A stretch of 64,000 bases of DNA from positions 1-64,000 of the forward strand of contig NZ_JAHVAI010000006.1 in assembly GCF_019264375.1 (NCBI RefSeq), read 5' to 3'. Positions 8,343 through 18,203 of this stretch are shown in pieces (position 1 is the first letter of the stretch; each line of letters starts with the position of its first letter). The notes beneath the pieces were generated by a model. That model did not search any database. It was given only the letters and a program-made list of their open reading frames with translations, and had not been told where the DNA came from. Made by a program: the position numbers and the translations under genes. Origin of the DNA: Sedimentimonas flavescens (GTDB lineage Bacteria; Pseudomonadota; Alphaproteobacteria; Rhodobacterales; Rhodobacteraceae).

Positions 8343-9305
8343 ATGGACAAGATAACCCGACGTCTCGCCCCCGATGCCGAGGGCCTCGCCCACGCGGCGG
8401 CTCTTCTGGCGGCGGGCGAGTTGGTCGCCTTCCCGACCGAGACGGTCTACGGGCTTGGCGGCGATGCGCGCTCGGGCACGGCGGTGGCGGGGATCTATGC
8501 GGCCAAGGGGCGGCCCAGGTTCAATCCGCTGATCGTGCATCTGCCCTCGCTGGACGCGGCCGAGAAGATCGCCGTGTTCGACGATCGCGCGCGTGCGCTG
8601 GCGGCGCGGTTCTGGCCCGGTCCGCTGACCATGGTGCTGCCACTGCGCCCCGAGGCAGGGATTTCCGATCTGGTGACGGCGGGGCTGGAGACCGTGGCGA
8701 TCCGTCTGCCCGCCCATCCGGTGGCGCGCGCGCTGCTTGAGGCCTTCGGCGGGCCGCTGGCAGCGCCCTCGGCCAACCCCTCGGGCAAGGTCAGCCCGAC
8801 CACGGCCGATCACGTGATCGAGGGGCTGAGCGGCCGCATCGCGGGTGTCGTCGATGGCGGCGCCTGCGCGGTGGGCCTGGAATCGACGATCCTCTCGCTC
8901 GATCCGCCGATGCTGCTACGCCCCGGCGGCGTGCCGGTCGAAGCGCTGGAGGCAGCCCTTGGCCAACCTCTGCCGACGGGCGGCGACGCGGCCAAGCCCA
9001 ATGCGCCGGGGCAACTTACCTCGCATTACGCGCCGGGCGCGCCGGTGCGGCTGATGGCTGAGGCGGCGCAACCCGGCGAAGTCTGGATCGGCTTTGGCCC
9101 GGATTGCGCGGGGGCGGATATCAATCTGTCATCCAAGGGCGATCTGGTCGAGGCGGCCTCGGGTCTGTTTGCGGCGCTGCGCGCAGCCGATGCGCTGGCG
9201 CAGGCGCGCGGTGCGCGCTCCATTGCCGTTGCGCCGATCCCCGAACGTGATCTTGGCCGCGCCATCAATGACCGGCTGCGTCGAGCGGCAGCGCCGCGCC
9301 CCTGA
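8343..9305 (+). CDS. sua5: L-threonylcarbamoyladenylate synthase, Sua5 type
   Basis: The enzyme makes threonylcarbamoyl-AMP from threonine, bicarbonate and ATP, the first step of the t6A modification at position 37 of ANN-decoding tRNAs. The YrdC domain (about residues 10-200) shows FPTETVYGLGGDA, the KGRPRFNPL segment and SANPSGKVSPT. A linker containing PGQLTSHYAP leads to a C-terminal Sua5 domain (about 225-320), so this is the long Sua5 form rather than short TsaC. It is divergent from the acyl-CoA dehydrogenase and convergent with yqgE. Confidence 0.95.
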   Translation: MDKITRRLAPDAEGLAHAAALLAAGELVAFPTETVYGLGGDARSGTAVAGIYAAKGRPRFNPLIVHLPSLDAAEKIAVFDDRARALAARFWPGPLTMVLPLRPEAGISDLVTAGLETVAIRLPAHPVARALLEAFGGPLAAPSANPSGKVSPTTADHVIEGLSGRIAGVVDGGACAVGLESTILSLDPPMLLRPGGVPVEALEAALGQPLPTGGDAAKPNAPGQLTSHYAPGAPVRLMAEAAQPGEVWIGFGPDCAGADINLSSKGDLVEAASGLFAALRAADALAQARGARSIAVAPIPERDLGRAINDRLRRAAAPRP

Positions 9306-9866
9306 TCAGGCGTGCCCTGCGGCCGCCGAAAGTGTGCGCGGGTCGATCCCCATATTGGCCAGCGCGCGGGTCCATTTCGTTGCATGATCGGGGCCAAGGG
9401 CAATATCGGCATCGCCCTCGGTGATCAGCCAGCCATTGTCGAGGATCTCGCTTTCCAGCTGCCCCGGCCCCCAGCCCGCATAGCCAAGCGCCAGCAGCGC
9501 GCGGTCCGGGCCGACGCCCGCAGCGATATCCTCAAGAATATCGCGCGTGGCACTCATCGACAGATCGCTGCTGACCTTCATCGCCTCGCTACGGCCCTGC
9601 CATTCGGGTGAATGCAGCACAAAGCCACGTCCGGTCTCGACCGGGCCGCCGAACAGGATCGGCGCGCGCTCAGGCCGGTCGGAGGCGGTGACGGGAATGC
9701 CCAACTGCTCCAGCAGGTCAGTCAGCGCGGGCTTGGGCAGCGGCTTGTTGACGATCAACCCCATCGCGCCTTCGGGTGTGTGGGCGCAAAGCGCCACCAC
9801 GGAATGCTCGAACCGCGGATCGCCCATGCCGGGCATCGCGATCAGAAGTTTGCCGGTCAGATCCAT
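9306..9866 (-). CDS. yqgE: YqgE/AlgH family protein
   Basis: The 186-residue protein begins with LTGKLLIAMPGMGDPRFEHSVV, shortened here in description, followed by GAMGLIVNKPL and later ILFGGPVETGRGFVLH; these are the defining segments of the UPF0301/AlgH family. Members are widespread and small, with no agreed enzymatic activity. The ATG at 9866 has an adjacent GGGAGG ribosome binding site. It abuts the stop of sua5. Confidence 0.93.
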   Translation of the reverse strand: MDLTGKLLIAMPGMGDPRFEHSVVALCAHTPEGAMGLIVNKPLPKPALTDLLEQLGIPVTASDRPERAPILFGGPVETGRGFVLHSPEWQGRSEAMKVSSDLSMSATRDILEDIAAGVGPDRALLALGYAGWGPGQLESEILDNGWLITEGDADIALGPDHATKWTRALANMGIDPRTLSAAAGHA

Positions 9867-10011
9867 CGCAACCTCCCGTGGTCATGCTTTCTATAAACCT
9901 GTGCCTGCATGGCCCGCAGATCAACCCCAGAACTGTTGCGGGCTTGCACCTCGCGAAAAGCTGTCGTGTTTGTGACTTTGCCTAAGGCATCGGCGGAAGT
10001 ATGCCCAATGC

Positions 10012-10800
10012 ATGACCAGACTCGCTGCCCTGCCCCTGTGCCTGATGATCGCTGCGCCCGCTTTGGCGCAGGAAGCCCCCCTTCCGCCCGGAATGGAGGT
10101 GATCGAGGTCATTGATGGCTGGCAGACCCCCTCGGGCGAGCGGATCGCTGCACTACGCATCGCGCTCGATCAGGGGTGGAAGACCTATTGGCGCAGCCCC
10201 GGCGATGCCGGCATCCCGCCCAGCTTCAACTTCACCGATTCGCGCAATGTCGCGGCTGTCGAGATGCACTGGCCCGCGCCCGAGGTATTCGACCAGAACG
10301 GCCTGCGCTCGGTCGGGTATCACGATGAACTGATCCTGCCGCTCGCGATCACGCCTGCCGACCCCACGCAGCCCGTGGCGCTTTCGGCAGACCTTGAGCT
10401 TGGCATCTGCCACGATGTCTGCGTGCCGGTCTCGCTTGAAGTCTCGAAGGATCTGCAAGGCCCCGGCGCCCCCAACGAGACGATCCGCGCCGCGATGACC
10501 GCGCAGCCCCGCCCGATCGAGGGTGGCGCGCGCTGCACGGTCGAGCCGATCGCCGACGGGATGCGCGTGACCGCGTTGATCGATCTGCCCGCTGATCAGG
10601 CGCGCGACGCCTTCCTTGAGCTCCGCTCGACCCCGATGTGGGTGTCGGATGCGGTCGCGCGGCGCGACGGCGATACGTTGATCGCCATGGCCGAGTTTGT
10701 GCCCGAGAACGCCAAGCCCTTCGCGCTGGATCGGAACGATCTGCGCATCACGGTGCTGTCGGAAAACGGCGCGCTGGAAATCAACGGCTGCCCGAACTGA
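10012..10800 (+). CDS. Periplasmic DsbD-alpha-domain protein
   Basis: A Sec signal peptide (residues 1-20, ending ALAQ) precedes a DsbD N-terminal-like domain containing GWKTYWRSPGDAG and the cysteine pair in GICHDVCVP (Cys133, Cys137). In DsbD the alpha domain receives electrons from the membrane domain and reduces periplasmic partners. Here the 262-residue protein has no membrane helices or thioredoxin domain, so it must obtain electrons from another protein or have another thiol role. This stand-alone form is common in alphaproteobacteria. It is followed, convergently, by the RND permease gene. Confidence 0.85.
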   Translation: MTRLAALPLCLMIAAPALAQEAPLPPGMEVIEVIDGWQTPSGERIAALRIALDQGWKTYWRSPGDAGIPPSFNFTDSRNVAAVEMHWPAPEVFDQNGLRSVGYHDELILPLAITPADPTQPVALSADLELGICHDVCVPVSLEVSKDLQGPGAPNETIRAAMTAQPRPIEGGARCTVEPIADGMRVTALIDLPADQARDAFLELRSTPMWVSDAVARRDGDTLIAMAEFVPENAKPFALDRNDLRITVLSENGALEINGCPN

Positions 10801-10803
10801 TCC

Positions 10804-13800
10804 CTAGCCCGCCCTGCGAAAGCGCCCCCTCAGCAGGCGCGGCGCGATCAGCCCGGTCGCGATGACCACCGCCGCGCTCAGCCCGACAAAGGCCGCATAG
10901 GCCGACCCCACGCCATCGCCCGAGTAAAGCGCACGCCCCAGCGTCAGCGCGAAGGCCAGCGCCACCGCGCCACTCGCACCCCACAGCACCCCGCGCAGCC
11001 GCGGCACGCGCGCGCCATGCCGCATGGCACGGACCTGACGCGAGACATCCAGTTGCACCGCCAGGGTCGCCGGCACGACGATCAGCACGATTACCATGCC
11101 GAAGCCAAGCCCATAGACCAGTGTGATCACCGTCGATTTCAGGAACAGCGCCTGGCTCGACTGCTCATAGAGCAGCGGCGCAAGGCCAAGGACCGTCGTC
11201 AGCGTGGTCAGCATCACCGGCCGCAGCCGGTCGGCCACCGCATCGACGATGGCGGGCACGAGGCCGCGCTTGACCGCATATTCATCGACCGTCGAGATCA
11301 GCACGATCGCATCGTTGATGATGATCCCCGACATGCCGATCGCGCCCACGACGGCGAACATCGACATCGGCAGATCCCAGACATAATGGCCCCAGATCGC
11401 GCCCACGAGGCCGAAGGGGATGACCGACATCACCACCACGGGCCGCGACCAGCTGGCGAAAATCCATGCCAACACAATGTAGATGCCAATCAGACACATC
11501 ACGAGGCCAAGGATCGCATCGGCCATGAAGTCGCGCTCTTCCTCGGCCGAACCCGAGAGTTGCCAGACCACGCCACGCTCTTCGGCGATGCGGGGCAGGA
11601 TCTCCTCTTCGAGCTGGCGGGTGATTTCATTGGCGCGCTCTGGGTCGTCCTCGGAGATGTCCCCGGTCACGGCAACCAGCCGCAAGCCGTTCTCGCGCCG
11701 GATGGTCGAGAAGCCGGTTTCGGAGCGGATCGTCACGATATCCGACAGCGGCACCCACCCACCCGAGGGGGTGCGCATCTGCATCCGCTCGACGAAATCG
11801 GCGGCCTGTTCCTCCTCGGGCATCTCCACGCGGATCGTGGCCGAGCGCACCCCGTCGGGGTAGCTCGCCGCCTCGGTGCCGTTGAGCCGCGCGCGCAGCT
11901 CGCGCGAGAGCGCGTCGATGTCAAAGCCAAGCGCCACGCCCTGCGGCGTAAGCGAAACGATCAGCTCTTCCTTGTCATAGGCGAGGTTATCCTCAAGCGC
12001 AGAGACCTCTGGGAAGGGCGTGAGCGCGACTTTCAGATCCTCGGCAGCGGCCTTCAGCTCGCGGCTTTCCGCCCCGGTGAATTGCACCGAAAGCCCGTCC
12101 GAGGACGGCCCCATCCGGTAGCCGCGGAAGCTGAGCTCCTCAAGCAACGTATGCCGCGCGGTCTCTTCCTGGAGCCGCGCGATGAAATCGGAACTGGAAT
12201 AGGGCCGATAATCGCTGTCGATCAGTTCGACGGAAATCGAACCCAGCAGATCCGTATCCTTGCTGTCGGCCGAGGCCAGCGCCCGCCCCGAAGCACCGCC
12301 GATCTGCGCCAAAGCGTGCTCGACCGGGTTGGTGCCGAACTCAGCCTCGTATTCACGCCCGACCTTTTCCACCCCCGCCTGAAGGTTGCGCATCATCGCG
12401 AGCGTATCGTCGCGCGACGCGCCCGAGAGCATGGCGAAGGATCCGGTCACCGTCGATTGCTCGGGCGGGTTGAAAAAGCGCCACTGCACCTTGCCCGAAA
12501 TCAGGAACGACACCTGCCAGGCCAGAAGCGCGATCGCCGCCGCGATCACCGGATAGCGCGCGCGCAGCACAAAGCGCGTCATTGGCCGCATCAGGCGCAC
12601 CCGCACCCATTCCAACCCCTTGTTCACCTGACGCGAAGGCCAGTCGTACCACTTGCCTTCGGCCGTCTGACTCAGCGCGTGGGCCATGTGATTGGGCAGG
12701 ATCAGGAAGCACTCGATCAGCGACGCCAACAGCACCGCGATGACCGTATAGGGAATATCGAGGATCATCGTCCCCATCTGCCCGCCGATGATGATCAGCC
12801 CGGCGAAGGCGATGATCGTGGTCAGCGTCGAGGCAAAGACCGGCGCGGCCATGCGCCGCGCGCCCTGTTCGGCGGCCAGAACCGGGTGTTCGCCCAGTTC
12901 GCGCGCCCGAAAATCGGCATGTTCGCCCACCACGATGGCGTCATCGACGACGATACCCAATGTCAGGATCAGCGCGAAAAGCGAGATCATGTTGATCGTC
13001 ATGCCCGAGACATACATGACCGCCAGCGCCGCAGCCATCGAGGTGGGAATACCCATCGCCACCCAAAAGGCCGTGCGCGCGTTTAGGAACAAGAAGAGCA
13101 AGAGCAGCACGAGGCCAAGCCCCATCACGCCATTGCCCACCAGCAGCTCAAGCCGCTGCGTGATCGCCTCGGAGCGGGTGCGCATCAGGTCGATCGAGGC
13201 GCCGGCGGGCAGAGTCGGCTCCATCGTCGCGATGACCTTCTCCACCTTGTGCTGCAAGGCGATCGCATCGCCTTGGGCCGAGCGTGAGACGTTGATCGTC
13301 ATGGCGGGCTGGTCGCCGACGTAATAGGCCCGTGCGCGGTTCGCGCCCTCGACCCGGACCAGCGCCACATCACCCACGGTCAGTTGCGAGCCATCCGGGT
13401 TCGAGCGCAGCACCAGCCCCGCGATCTCACGCGCGTCCCGGCGCTCTTCGCCGGTGCGCACACGGGCCGCGCCACCTGCCACATCGCCCGCCGGGCTGGT
13501 GGCGGCCTCGGCCGCGATCAGCGCCACGATCTGCGACAGAGTGACATCGTATTTCATCATCGCCGTGGTCGGCACCTCGACCACGGTCTGCGGCGCGGCT
13601 ATGCCCTGCACTGTGGTGCGCGTCACCCCCTCGGCGTAAAGCCGCACGACCAGCTCATCGGCCAGCCGCCCCAGTTGCTCGGGCGAGAGCGGGCCGGTGA
13701 TGGCGATATCGGTCACCGTGTCACGCCAGACGCCGCGGGTGACCTCGGGTTCTTCGGCGGCCTCGGGCAGATCGCTGGCGGCGGTGATTGCCTGCTCAAC

Positions 13801-14235
13801 ATCGTTGACGGCGCGGCCCATGTCCCAGCCGGGCTCGAATTCCAGCGTGATCCGGGCCGAGCCTTCAGTCGCGCGGCTTTCCGAGGCCTCGACCCCCTCG
13901 ACCGCGATCAGCGAGGGTTCAAGCACCTGCACGATGGCGCGGTCCACATCCTCGGCCCCCGCGCCCTCCCATGCGACGCGCACGTCGATTTCCTCGACGA
14001 CGGAATCCGGGAAGAACTGCGCGCGCATCTTGGGCATAACCGCGACGCCAAGGCACAAAAGCACCACCAGCACGATATTGGCCAGCGTCCGGTGCCGGGT
14101 GAACAAGCCGATGATCCCGCGCGGGGGCGGCAGTTCATCGCCAGGGCGCACGAAGCTGCCCGAGGCTTCGGCAGCGGCAAGGGCGGCGGCATTCGCCTCG
14201 GCGCCCAGATCGGTCGGGGTCTCGGGCGCGCTCAT
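10804..14235 (-). CDS. RND efflux transporter permease subunit
   Basis: This 1143-residue inner-membrane pump of the AcrB/MexF (HAE-1/HME-like) superfamily exports substrates using the proton gradient. It has the typical twofold plan: a first membrane helix after residue 45, a large periplasmic loop, a helix bundle including GIVVDDAIVVGEH (the proton-relay Asp pair), a second periplasmic loop (from about 580) and a second bundle with GIIINDAIVLIS and LTTVLGLAPLL. An unusual ~40-residue Ala-rich hydrophilic N-terminus precedes the first helix. It follows its adaptor with a 3-base gap. No outer-membrane channel gene is adjacent, so TolC must come from elsewhere. Confidence 0.95.
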   Translation of the reverse strand: MSAPETPTDLGAEANAAALAAAEASGSFVRPGDELPPPRGIIGLFTRHRTLANIVLVVLLCLGVAVMPKMRAQFFPDSVVEEIDVRVAWEGAGAEDVDRAIVQVLEPSLIAVEGVEASESRATEGSARITLEFEPGWDMGRAVNDVEQAITAASDLPEAAEEPEVTRGVWRDTVTDIAITGPLSPEQLGRLADELVVRLYAEGVTRTTVQGIAAPQTVVEVPTTAMMKYDVTLSQIVALIAAEAATSPAGDVAGGAARVRTGEERRDAREIAGLVLRSNPDGSQLTVGDVALVRVEGANRARAYYVGDQPAMTINVSRSAQGDAIALQHKVEKVIATMEPTLPAGASIDLMRTRSEAITQRLELLVGNGVMGLGLVLLLLFLFLNARTAFWVAMGIPTSMAAALAVMYVSGMTINMISLFALILTLGIVVDDAIVVGEHADFRARELGEHPVLAAEQGARRMAAPVFASTLTTIIAFAGLIIIGGQMGTMILDIPYTVIAVLLASLIECFLILPNHMAHALSQTAEGKWYDWPSRQVNKGLEWVRVRLMRPMTRFVLRARYPVIAAAIALLAWQVSFLISGKVQWRFFNPPEQSTVTGSFAMLSGASRDDTLAMMRNLQAGVEKVGREYEAEFGTNPVEHALAQIGGASGRALASADSKDTDLLGSISVELIDSDYRPYSSSDFIARLQEETARHTLLEELSFRGYRMGPSSDGLSVQFTGAESRELKAAAEDLKVALTPFPEVSALEDNLAYDKEELIVSLTPQGVALGFDIDALSRELRARLNGTEAASYPDGVRSATIRVEMPEEEQAADFVERMQMRTPSGGWVPLSDIVTIRSETGFSTIRRENGLRLVAVTGDISEDDPERANEITRQLEEEILPRIAEERGVVWQLSGSAEEERDFMADAILGLVMCLIGIYIVLAWIFASWSRPVVVMSVIPFGLVGAIWGHYVWDLPMSMFAVVGAIGMSGIIINDAIVLISTVDEYAVKRGLVPAIVDAVADRLRPVMLTTLTTVLGLAPLLYEQSSQALFLKSTVITLVYGLGFGMVIVLIVVPATLAVQLDVSRQVRAMRHGARVPRLRGVLWGASGAVALAFALTLGRALYSGDGVGSAYAAFVGLSAAVVIATGLIAPRLLRGRFRRAG

Positions 14236-14238
14236 GTC

Positions 14239-15699
14239 TTAGCCCCCGATCCGGGATTCGAGCCGCTCGACCACCTCAAGCGGCACGACTTCCTGCTGCA
14301 ACTGGGCGAGGATACGGGTCTTTGTATCGGCTGCCATCCGGGTATTGCCCTCGACAAAGGCGATCAGACGGGCGCGCCGTTCTGGGTCAAGCGTGATGGT
14401 CTGCGGCAATTGCACCTGACCCTGATTGGGGCGCAAGGGTCGCAGCTTGAGGCCCGAGCCCAAAAGCGGTGTGCGCTCGGCCACGATCTCCTGCCCGCTC
14501 GCGAGCGTCGCTGCGCGGATAATTACCGCATCGCCCTGACGGCGCAGCACGGTGACATCGGCCTCGGACAGACGCTCGTCCGGCCCCAGTACCAGCACGC
14601 GGCTATTGGCATCGACCGCCGGGGCGGGCACGAGGGCCACGTTTTCCAGAACCGGCTCGGACAGGCTGACGGTCACGAAATCGCCCGCGCGCAGGCCCGC
14701 ACCATCCTCGATCCGGGCGAAAAGCAGGCGACCCGCCATCCCCGCCTCGACCTCGGCACCGACGCGCACAAGGGTCGCGCGCGCCTCAAGCGGCACGCCT
14801 TGCAGATCAAGCCGCACACGCACCGGCGCCGGGATCAGAACGCCGCTCGCATCGGTCAGGCGCGCGTATTGCGCATTCGAAACGCGGAAGACAACCTCAA
14901 GCGCCGAGGGGTCGATCAGTTCGGCCAGTTTCTCGTTGTTCGACACAAGACCGCCCTGCACGGCGGTCACACCCGCCAGTTGCCCATCGAACTCGGCACG
15001 AATTTCGGTTTCAGCCAGTTTGCGCTCTGCCTCGGCCAGCGCGATCTCGGCGCGGCGCAGGCTGTTGCGCGCCTGATCAAGACCCGCCTCAGCCCCCGAG
15101 AGCGCCGAGCGTTTGTTCAAGACGGCTTGTTCCGCCGCGCTTAGGGCGATCTCGGCGATCTCGGTATCAACTGCACGGCCGATCCCACGCGCATCGATCT
15201 CGGCCTGACGCTCGCGCGCGGCCCGGCGCAGATCGGCCTGCCGCACGGCAGCCGCCAGATCGTCGCCCGCGATGACCAGCGTGCGCTCTGCCAGCGCCAG
15301 CGCGGCCTGCGCCTCGGCCAGTGAGGCTGCTGCGGAATCGCGCGCCGCCAGCGTCTCGGCGGGGTCAAGGCGGACCAGAAGCTCCCCGGCAGAGACCTGA
15401 GCACCTTCCTCGAAATTCGGTGCAAGCTCGGCCACGGTGCCCGCGGCGCTCGCACGCAACTCCAGCCGGCGGGTGGAGCGCACCTCGCCATAGGCGGTCA
15501 GTTCCGGCGTGAGGGTGGTGAAGTCGAGCGCGATCACATTGGCGGCAAAGACCCGCTCGCGCGTCGCGCCGGGAAAGGCGCCTTTCTGCCCGCGGGCATC
15601 GATCGCGGATTTCACGGTGAACCCCGCCGTGGCCAATAGCCCCAGCGTCAGCGCCAGAAGAAATAGCCCCATCAGGCTGCGCGTGAGAAACCGCATCAT
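14239..15699 (-). CDS. RND efflux periplasmic adaptor subunit
   Basis: The 486-residue membrane fusion protein has one N-terminal membrane anchor (about residues 8-30), a lipoyl half-motif around GTVAELAPNFEEGAQVSAGELL, a long coiled coil (about 120-235, Ala/Glu/Arg rich), the second lipoyl half FDGQLAGVTAVQGGLV and beta-barrel domains. It links the permease at 10.8-14.2 kb to an outer-membrane channel. Two Met codons open the frame; 15699 is the first. A promoter and a leader hairpin lie directly upstream. Confidence 0.92.
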   Translation of the reverse strand: MMRFLTRSLMGLFLLALTLGLLATAGFTVKSAIDARGQKGAFPGATRERVFAANVIALDFTTLTPELTAYGEVRSTRRLELRASAAGTVAELAPNFEEGAQVSAGELLVRLDPAETLAARDSAAASLAEAQAALALAERTLVIAGDDLAAAVRQADLRRAARERQAEIDARGIGRAVDTEIAEIALSAAEQAVLNKRSALSGAEAGLDQARNSLRRAEIALAEAERKLAETEIRAEFDGQLAGVTAVQGGLVSNNEKLAELIDPSALEVVFRVSNAQYARLTDASGVLIPAPVRVRLDLQGVPLEARATLVRVGAEVEAGMAGRLLFARIEDGAGLRAGDFVTVSLSEPVLENVALVPAPAVDANSRVLVLGPDERLSEADVTVLRRQGDAVIIRAATLASGQEIVAERTPLLGSGLKLRPLRPNQGQVQLPQTITLDPERRARLIAFVEGNTRMAADTKTRILAQLQQEVVPLEVVERLESRIGG

Positions 15700-15714
15700 C
15701 CAGTCCTTGCCGAG

Positions 15715-15743
15715 GCGGGGCCGTCCCCGCGCTGCGAATTATA
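15715..15743 (-). promoter_or_regulatory. Promoter -10 box and leader hairpin of the RND efflux operon
   Basis: On the reverse strand a perfect TATAAT occupies 15743-15738, about 40 bases before the adaptor start; the region 17 bases upstream has no good -35 hexamer, which suggests activator dependence or an extended -10. Between the -10 and the start, GCGGGG / CCCCGC (15715-15730, 4-base loop) can form a hairpin near the expected transcript 5' end. A small dyad CCAC-N8-GTGG lies upstream near 15775-15795 and could be an operator. Confidence 0.45.
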
Positions 15744-15823
15744 TATCTCTGTCCTGCTTTAGGGCGAGGATACCCACATTCCTACGTGGCGGAAGGCCGC
15801 GTCCGTCGCCAGTCACACGATTT

Positions 15824-16636
15824 TCAGAGCGTATCGAGCCGCGCCCGCAAGCTGAGCAGGTCGGCCCAGGCCTCGCGCTTGGCGCTTGGCTGGCGCAGCA
15901 GGTAGGCCGGATGGGTCATCGGCAGGGCCGGACGCCCGAAGGCCTCGGCCCAGGTGCCGCGCAGGCGCAGGATGCCGCGCTTGTCCAGCGCCGCGGCGCA
16001 GGCGGCATTGCCCATCAGTACGATCACGTCGGGATCGGCGAGTTCGACATGGCGCGCCAGGAAGGGCAGCATCTGCGCGATCTCGGCAGGCTCGGGGTCG
16101 CGGTTGCCCGGCGGGCGCCAGGGCAGGACATTGGCGATATAGATCCCGGCCAGCGCATCGGGCGCACCGCGCGACAGACCGATGGCAGCAAACATCCGGT
16201 CGAGCAACTGCCCGGCGCGGCCGACGAAGGGCTTGCCCTGAATATCCTCATCGCGGCCCGGAGCCTCGCCGATGATCATCACCCGCGCAGCCGGGTTGCC
16301 ATCGGAAAAGACCGTATTCTTCGCACCTTTCTTCAGATCGCACAGATCATAACCCGCAATCGCCTCGCGCAGATCGTCGAGCGTTTTCGCACGCCCTGCG
16401 ATCTCGCGCGCCACCGCGACCGGGTCGGGGCCGTCGTCCACCACGCGCAGCACGGGCTGCGACCGGGCGGGTTCGGGGGCAACGGCCGCGGGCTTGAGGC
16501 GCTCGATCGTGTCGGGCAGGGCGTAGCAATCGACCGGCTCATCGAGAATCGCCTCATCCGCGCCCAACTCGATCTGCCATTCAAGGGCAGCAAGCGCGGC
16601 GTAGTAATCCAGTTCGGGGCGGCCCTGAGTCTCCAT
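15824..16636 (-). CDS. Uracil-DNA glycosylase family 4-like, lacking most iron-sulfur ligands
   Basis: The 270-residue protein removes uracil from DNA if it acts like its family. After an ~85-residue N-terminal extension come motif GEAPGRDED (residues 123-131), [25 protein letters not shown] and the DNA-intercalation motif MTHPAYLLR (240-248). In family 4 enzymes a 4Fe-4S cluster is held by CxxC near the N-terminus, by the Cys of CRPP and by a fourth Cys soon after. Here these positions read YDLC (96-99), WRPP (173) and QML (189), so only one of four ligands remains. The gene is divergent from pyrB. Confidence 0.85.
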   Translation of the reverse strand: METQGRPELDYYAALAALEWQIELGADEAILDEPVDCYALPDTIERLKPAAVAPEPARSQPVLRVVDDGPDPVAVAREIAGRAKTLDDLREAIAGYDLCDLKKGAKNTVFSDGNPAARVMIIGEAPGRDEDIQGKPFVGRAGQLLDRMFAAIGLSRGAPDALAGIYIANVLPWRPPGNRDPEPAEIAQMLPFLARHVELADPDVIVLMGNAACAAALDKRGILRLRGTWAEAFGRPALPMTHPAYLLRQPSAKREAWADLLSLRARLDTL

Positions 16637-16746
16637 GCGCCCAAGCTATGCGCCGCACGCCAATAGGTAAAGCCGCGCCCTTCGCGCTGGACGCGCCCGC
16701 GCCCTTTTGCCATAAGCGACCCCGGACAACATCGGAGGCACGCGCC

Positions 16747-17712
16747 ATGGCATTTCGCGCAAGGCACCTTCTTGGCATCGAGCATCTCAGCCAGGAGGAC
16801 ATCCGCACCGTCCTCGATCTGGCCGACCGCTATGTGGACCTGAACCGGCGCACGGTAAAACGCACCGACGTGCTCGAAGGCATGACGCAAATCAACATGT
16901 TCTTCGAGAACTCGACCCGCACGCAGTCGAGCTTTGAGCTGGCCGGCAAGCGCCTTGGCGCGGACGTGATGAACATGTCGATGCAGACCTCTTCGGTGAA
17001 GAAGGGCGAGACGCTGATCGACACGGCGCTGACGCTGAACGCAATGCATCCCGATCTGCTGGTCGTGCGCCATCAGAACTCGGGCGCGGTCGATCTGCTG
17101 GCGCAGAAGGTGAACTGCGCGGTGATCAACGCGGGCGACGGCAAGCACGAGCACCCGACGCAGGCGCTGCTCGATGCGCTGACGATCAAGCGCGCGAAGG
17201 GCCGTATCCAGCGCCTGACCGTGGCGATCTGTGGCGATGTGGCGCATAGCCGCGTCGCGCGCTCGAACCTGATCTTGCTGGGCAAGATGGAAAACCGCGT
17301 GCGCCTTGTAGGCCCGCCCACCCTGATGCCCGCCGGAATCGGCGAGTTCGGCTGCGAGGTCTATGAGGACATGCGCGAGGGCCTGAAGGACGCCGATGTG
17401 GTGATGATGCTGCGCCTCCAGAGAGAGCGGATGGACGGCGGCTTCATCCCGTCCGAGCGTGAGTATTTCCACCGCTACGGGCTCGATGCCGAAAAGCTGG
17501 CCTGCGCCAAGCCCGATGCCATCGTCATGCACCCCGGCCCGATGAACCGCGGCGTCGAGATCGACGGCACCATCGCGGACGACATCAACCGCTCGGTCAT
17601 TCAGGAGCAGGTCGAGATGGGCGTGGCGGTGCGTATGGCGGTGATGGATCTGCTGGCACAGAACCTGCGCGCCGACCGTGGCCGCGCATTGACCGAGGAA
17701 ACCTATGCCTGA
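16747..17712 (+). CDS. pyrB: Aspartate carbamoyltransferase catalytic subunit
   Basis: PyrB condenses carbamoyl phosphate and aspartate in the second step of pyrimidine synthesis. The 321 residues contain the carbamoyl-phosphate loop STRTQSSFE (about 51-59), the lid-loop Lys in [28 protein letters not shown] and HPGPMNRG. The start at [10 protein letters not shown] has a GGAGG ribosome binding site; the longer frame upstream lacks support. The stop overlaps the next gene by 8 bases, and a dihydroorotase-like gene follows, as in bacteria where ATCase forms a complex with a pseudo-dihydroorotase. No pyrI regulatory subunit is present. Confidence 0.96.
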   Translation: MAFRARHLLGIEHLSQEDIRTVLDLADRYVDLNRRTVKRTDVLEGMTQINMFFENSTRTQSSFELAGKRLGADVMNMSMQTSSVKKGETLIDTALTLNAMHPDLLVVRHQNSGAVDLLAQKVNCAVINAGDGKHEHPTQALLDALTIKRAKGRIQRLTVAICGDVAHSRVARSNLILLGKMENRVRLVGPPTLMPAGIGEFGCEVYEDMREGLKDADVVMMLRLQRERMDGGFIPSEREYFHRYGLDAEKLACAKPDAIVMHPGPMNRGVEIDGTIADDINRSVIQEQVEMGVAVRMAVMDLLAQNLRADRGRALTEETYA

Positions 17713-18190
17713 GATCAAGCGCGACGAGGTTCTGAACTATCGCCCCGGCCCGGACAGCGAACTGCCGCTGGACGAGGGCGAGAAGATCACCGCCATCTTC
17801 CTGGCCGACAACCGGCGCTACTGGGTTGACCACGTGCTGCTCGGTATCTTCGGTATCGTGCTGGTCTCGGCGATCCTGCTCTACATGGGCAAGACCGACC
17901 AGATCGCCATCGCCGCCGCCGCCATCGCGGTGGGCATGGCGGCGCGCGCGGCCTGGTTTCGCTCGGAAGCCTTCGCGCGGCGCTGGCAACTGACCGACCG
18001 GCGCCTGATCGGCCCGCAGGGGCGGCAGGTGATGCTGCTGGAAATCCAGACCGTACGCCGCCTGATGGGCGATGTGCAGATTGTGACCAACTCGGGCGCC
18101 AAGCATCTGATTCGCCACCTGGCCGACAGCGAACCCGTGCTGGAGGCTATCGAGACGGCCCGCGCCAAACGCGCGAAAAAGGTGCGCTGA
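17705..18190 (+). CDS. PH-like domain membrane protein between pyrB and the dihydroorotase gene
   Basis: The 161-residue protein has a polar N-terminus with [12 protein letters not shown], two hydrophobic helices (about residues 42-60 and 62-78) and a beta-rich C-terminal part starting WQLTDRRLI and continuing [19 protein letters not shown]. The W-x-L-T-x-R-R-L pattern after two helices is typical of bacterial PH-like (bPH/YdbS-like) membrane proteins. No function is known; its 8-base overlap with pyrB and 13-base spacing to the dihydroorotase-like gene show it is part of that transcript. A link to pyrimidine synthesis is unproven. Confidence 0.82.
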   Translation: MPEIKRDEVLNYRPGPDSELPLDEGEKITAIFLADNRRYWVDHVLLGIFGIVLVSAILLYMGKTDQIAIAAAAIAVGMAARAAWFRSEAFARRWQLTDRRLIGPQGRQVMLLEIQTVRRLMGDVQIVTNSGAKHLIRHLADSEPVLEAIETARAKRAKKVR

Positions 18191-18203
18191 AGGAGACTGC
18201 CCC

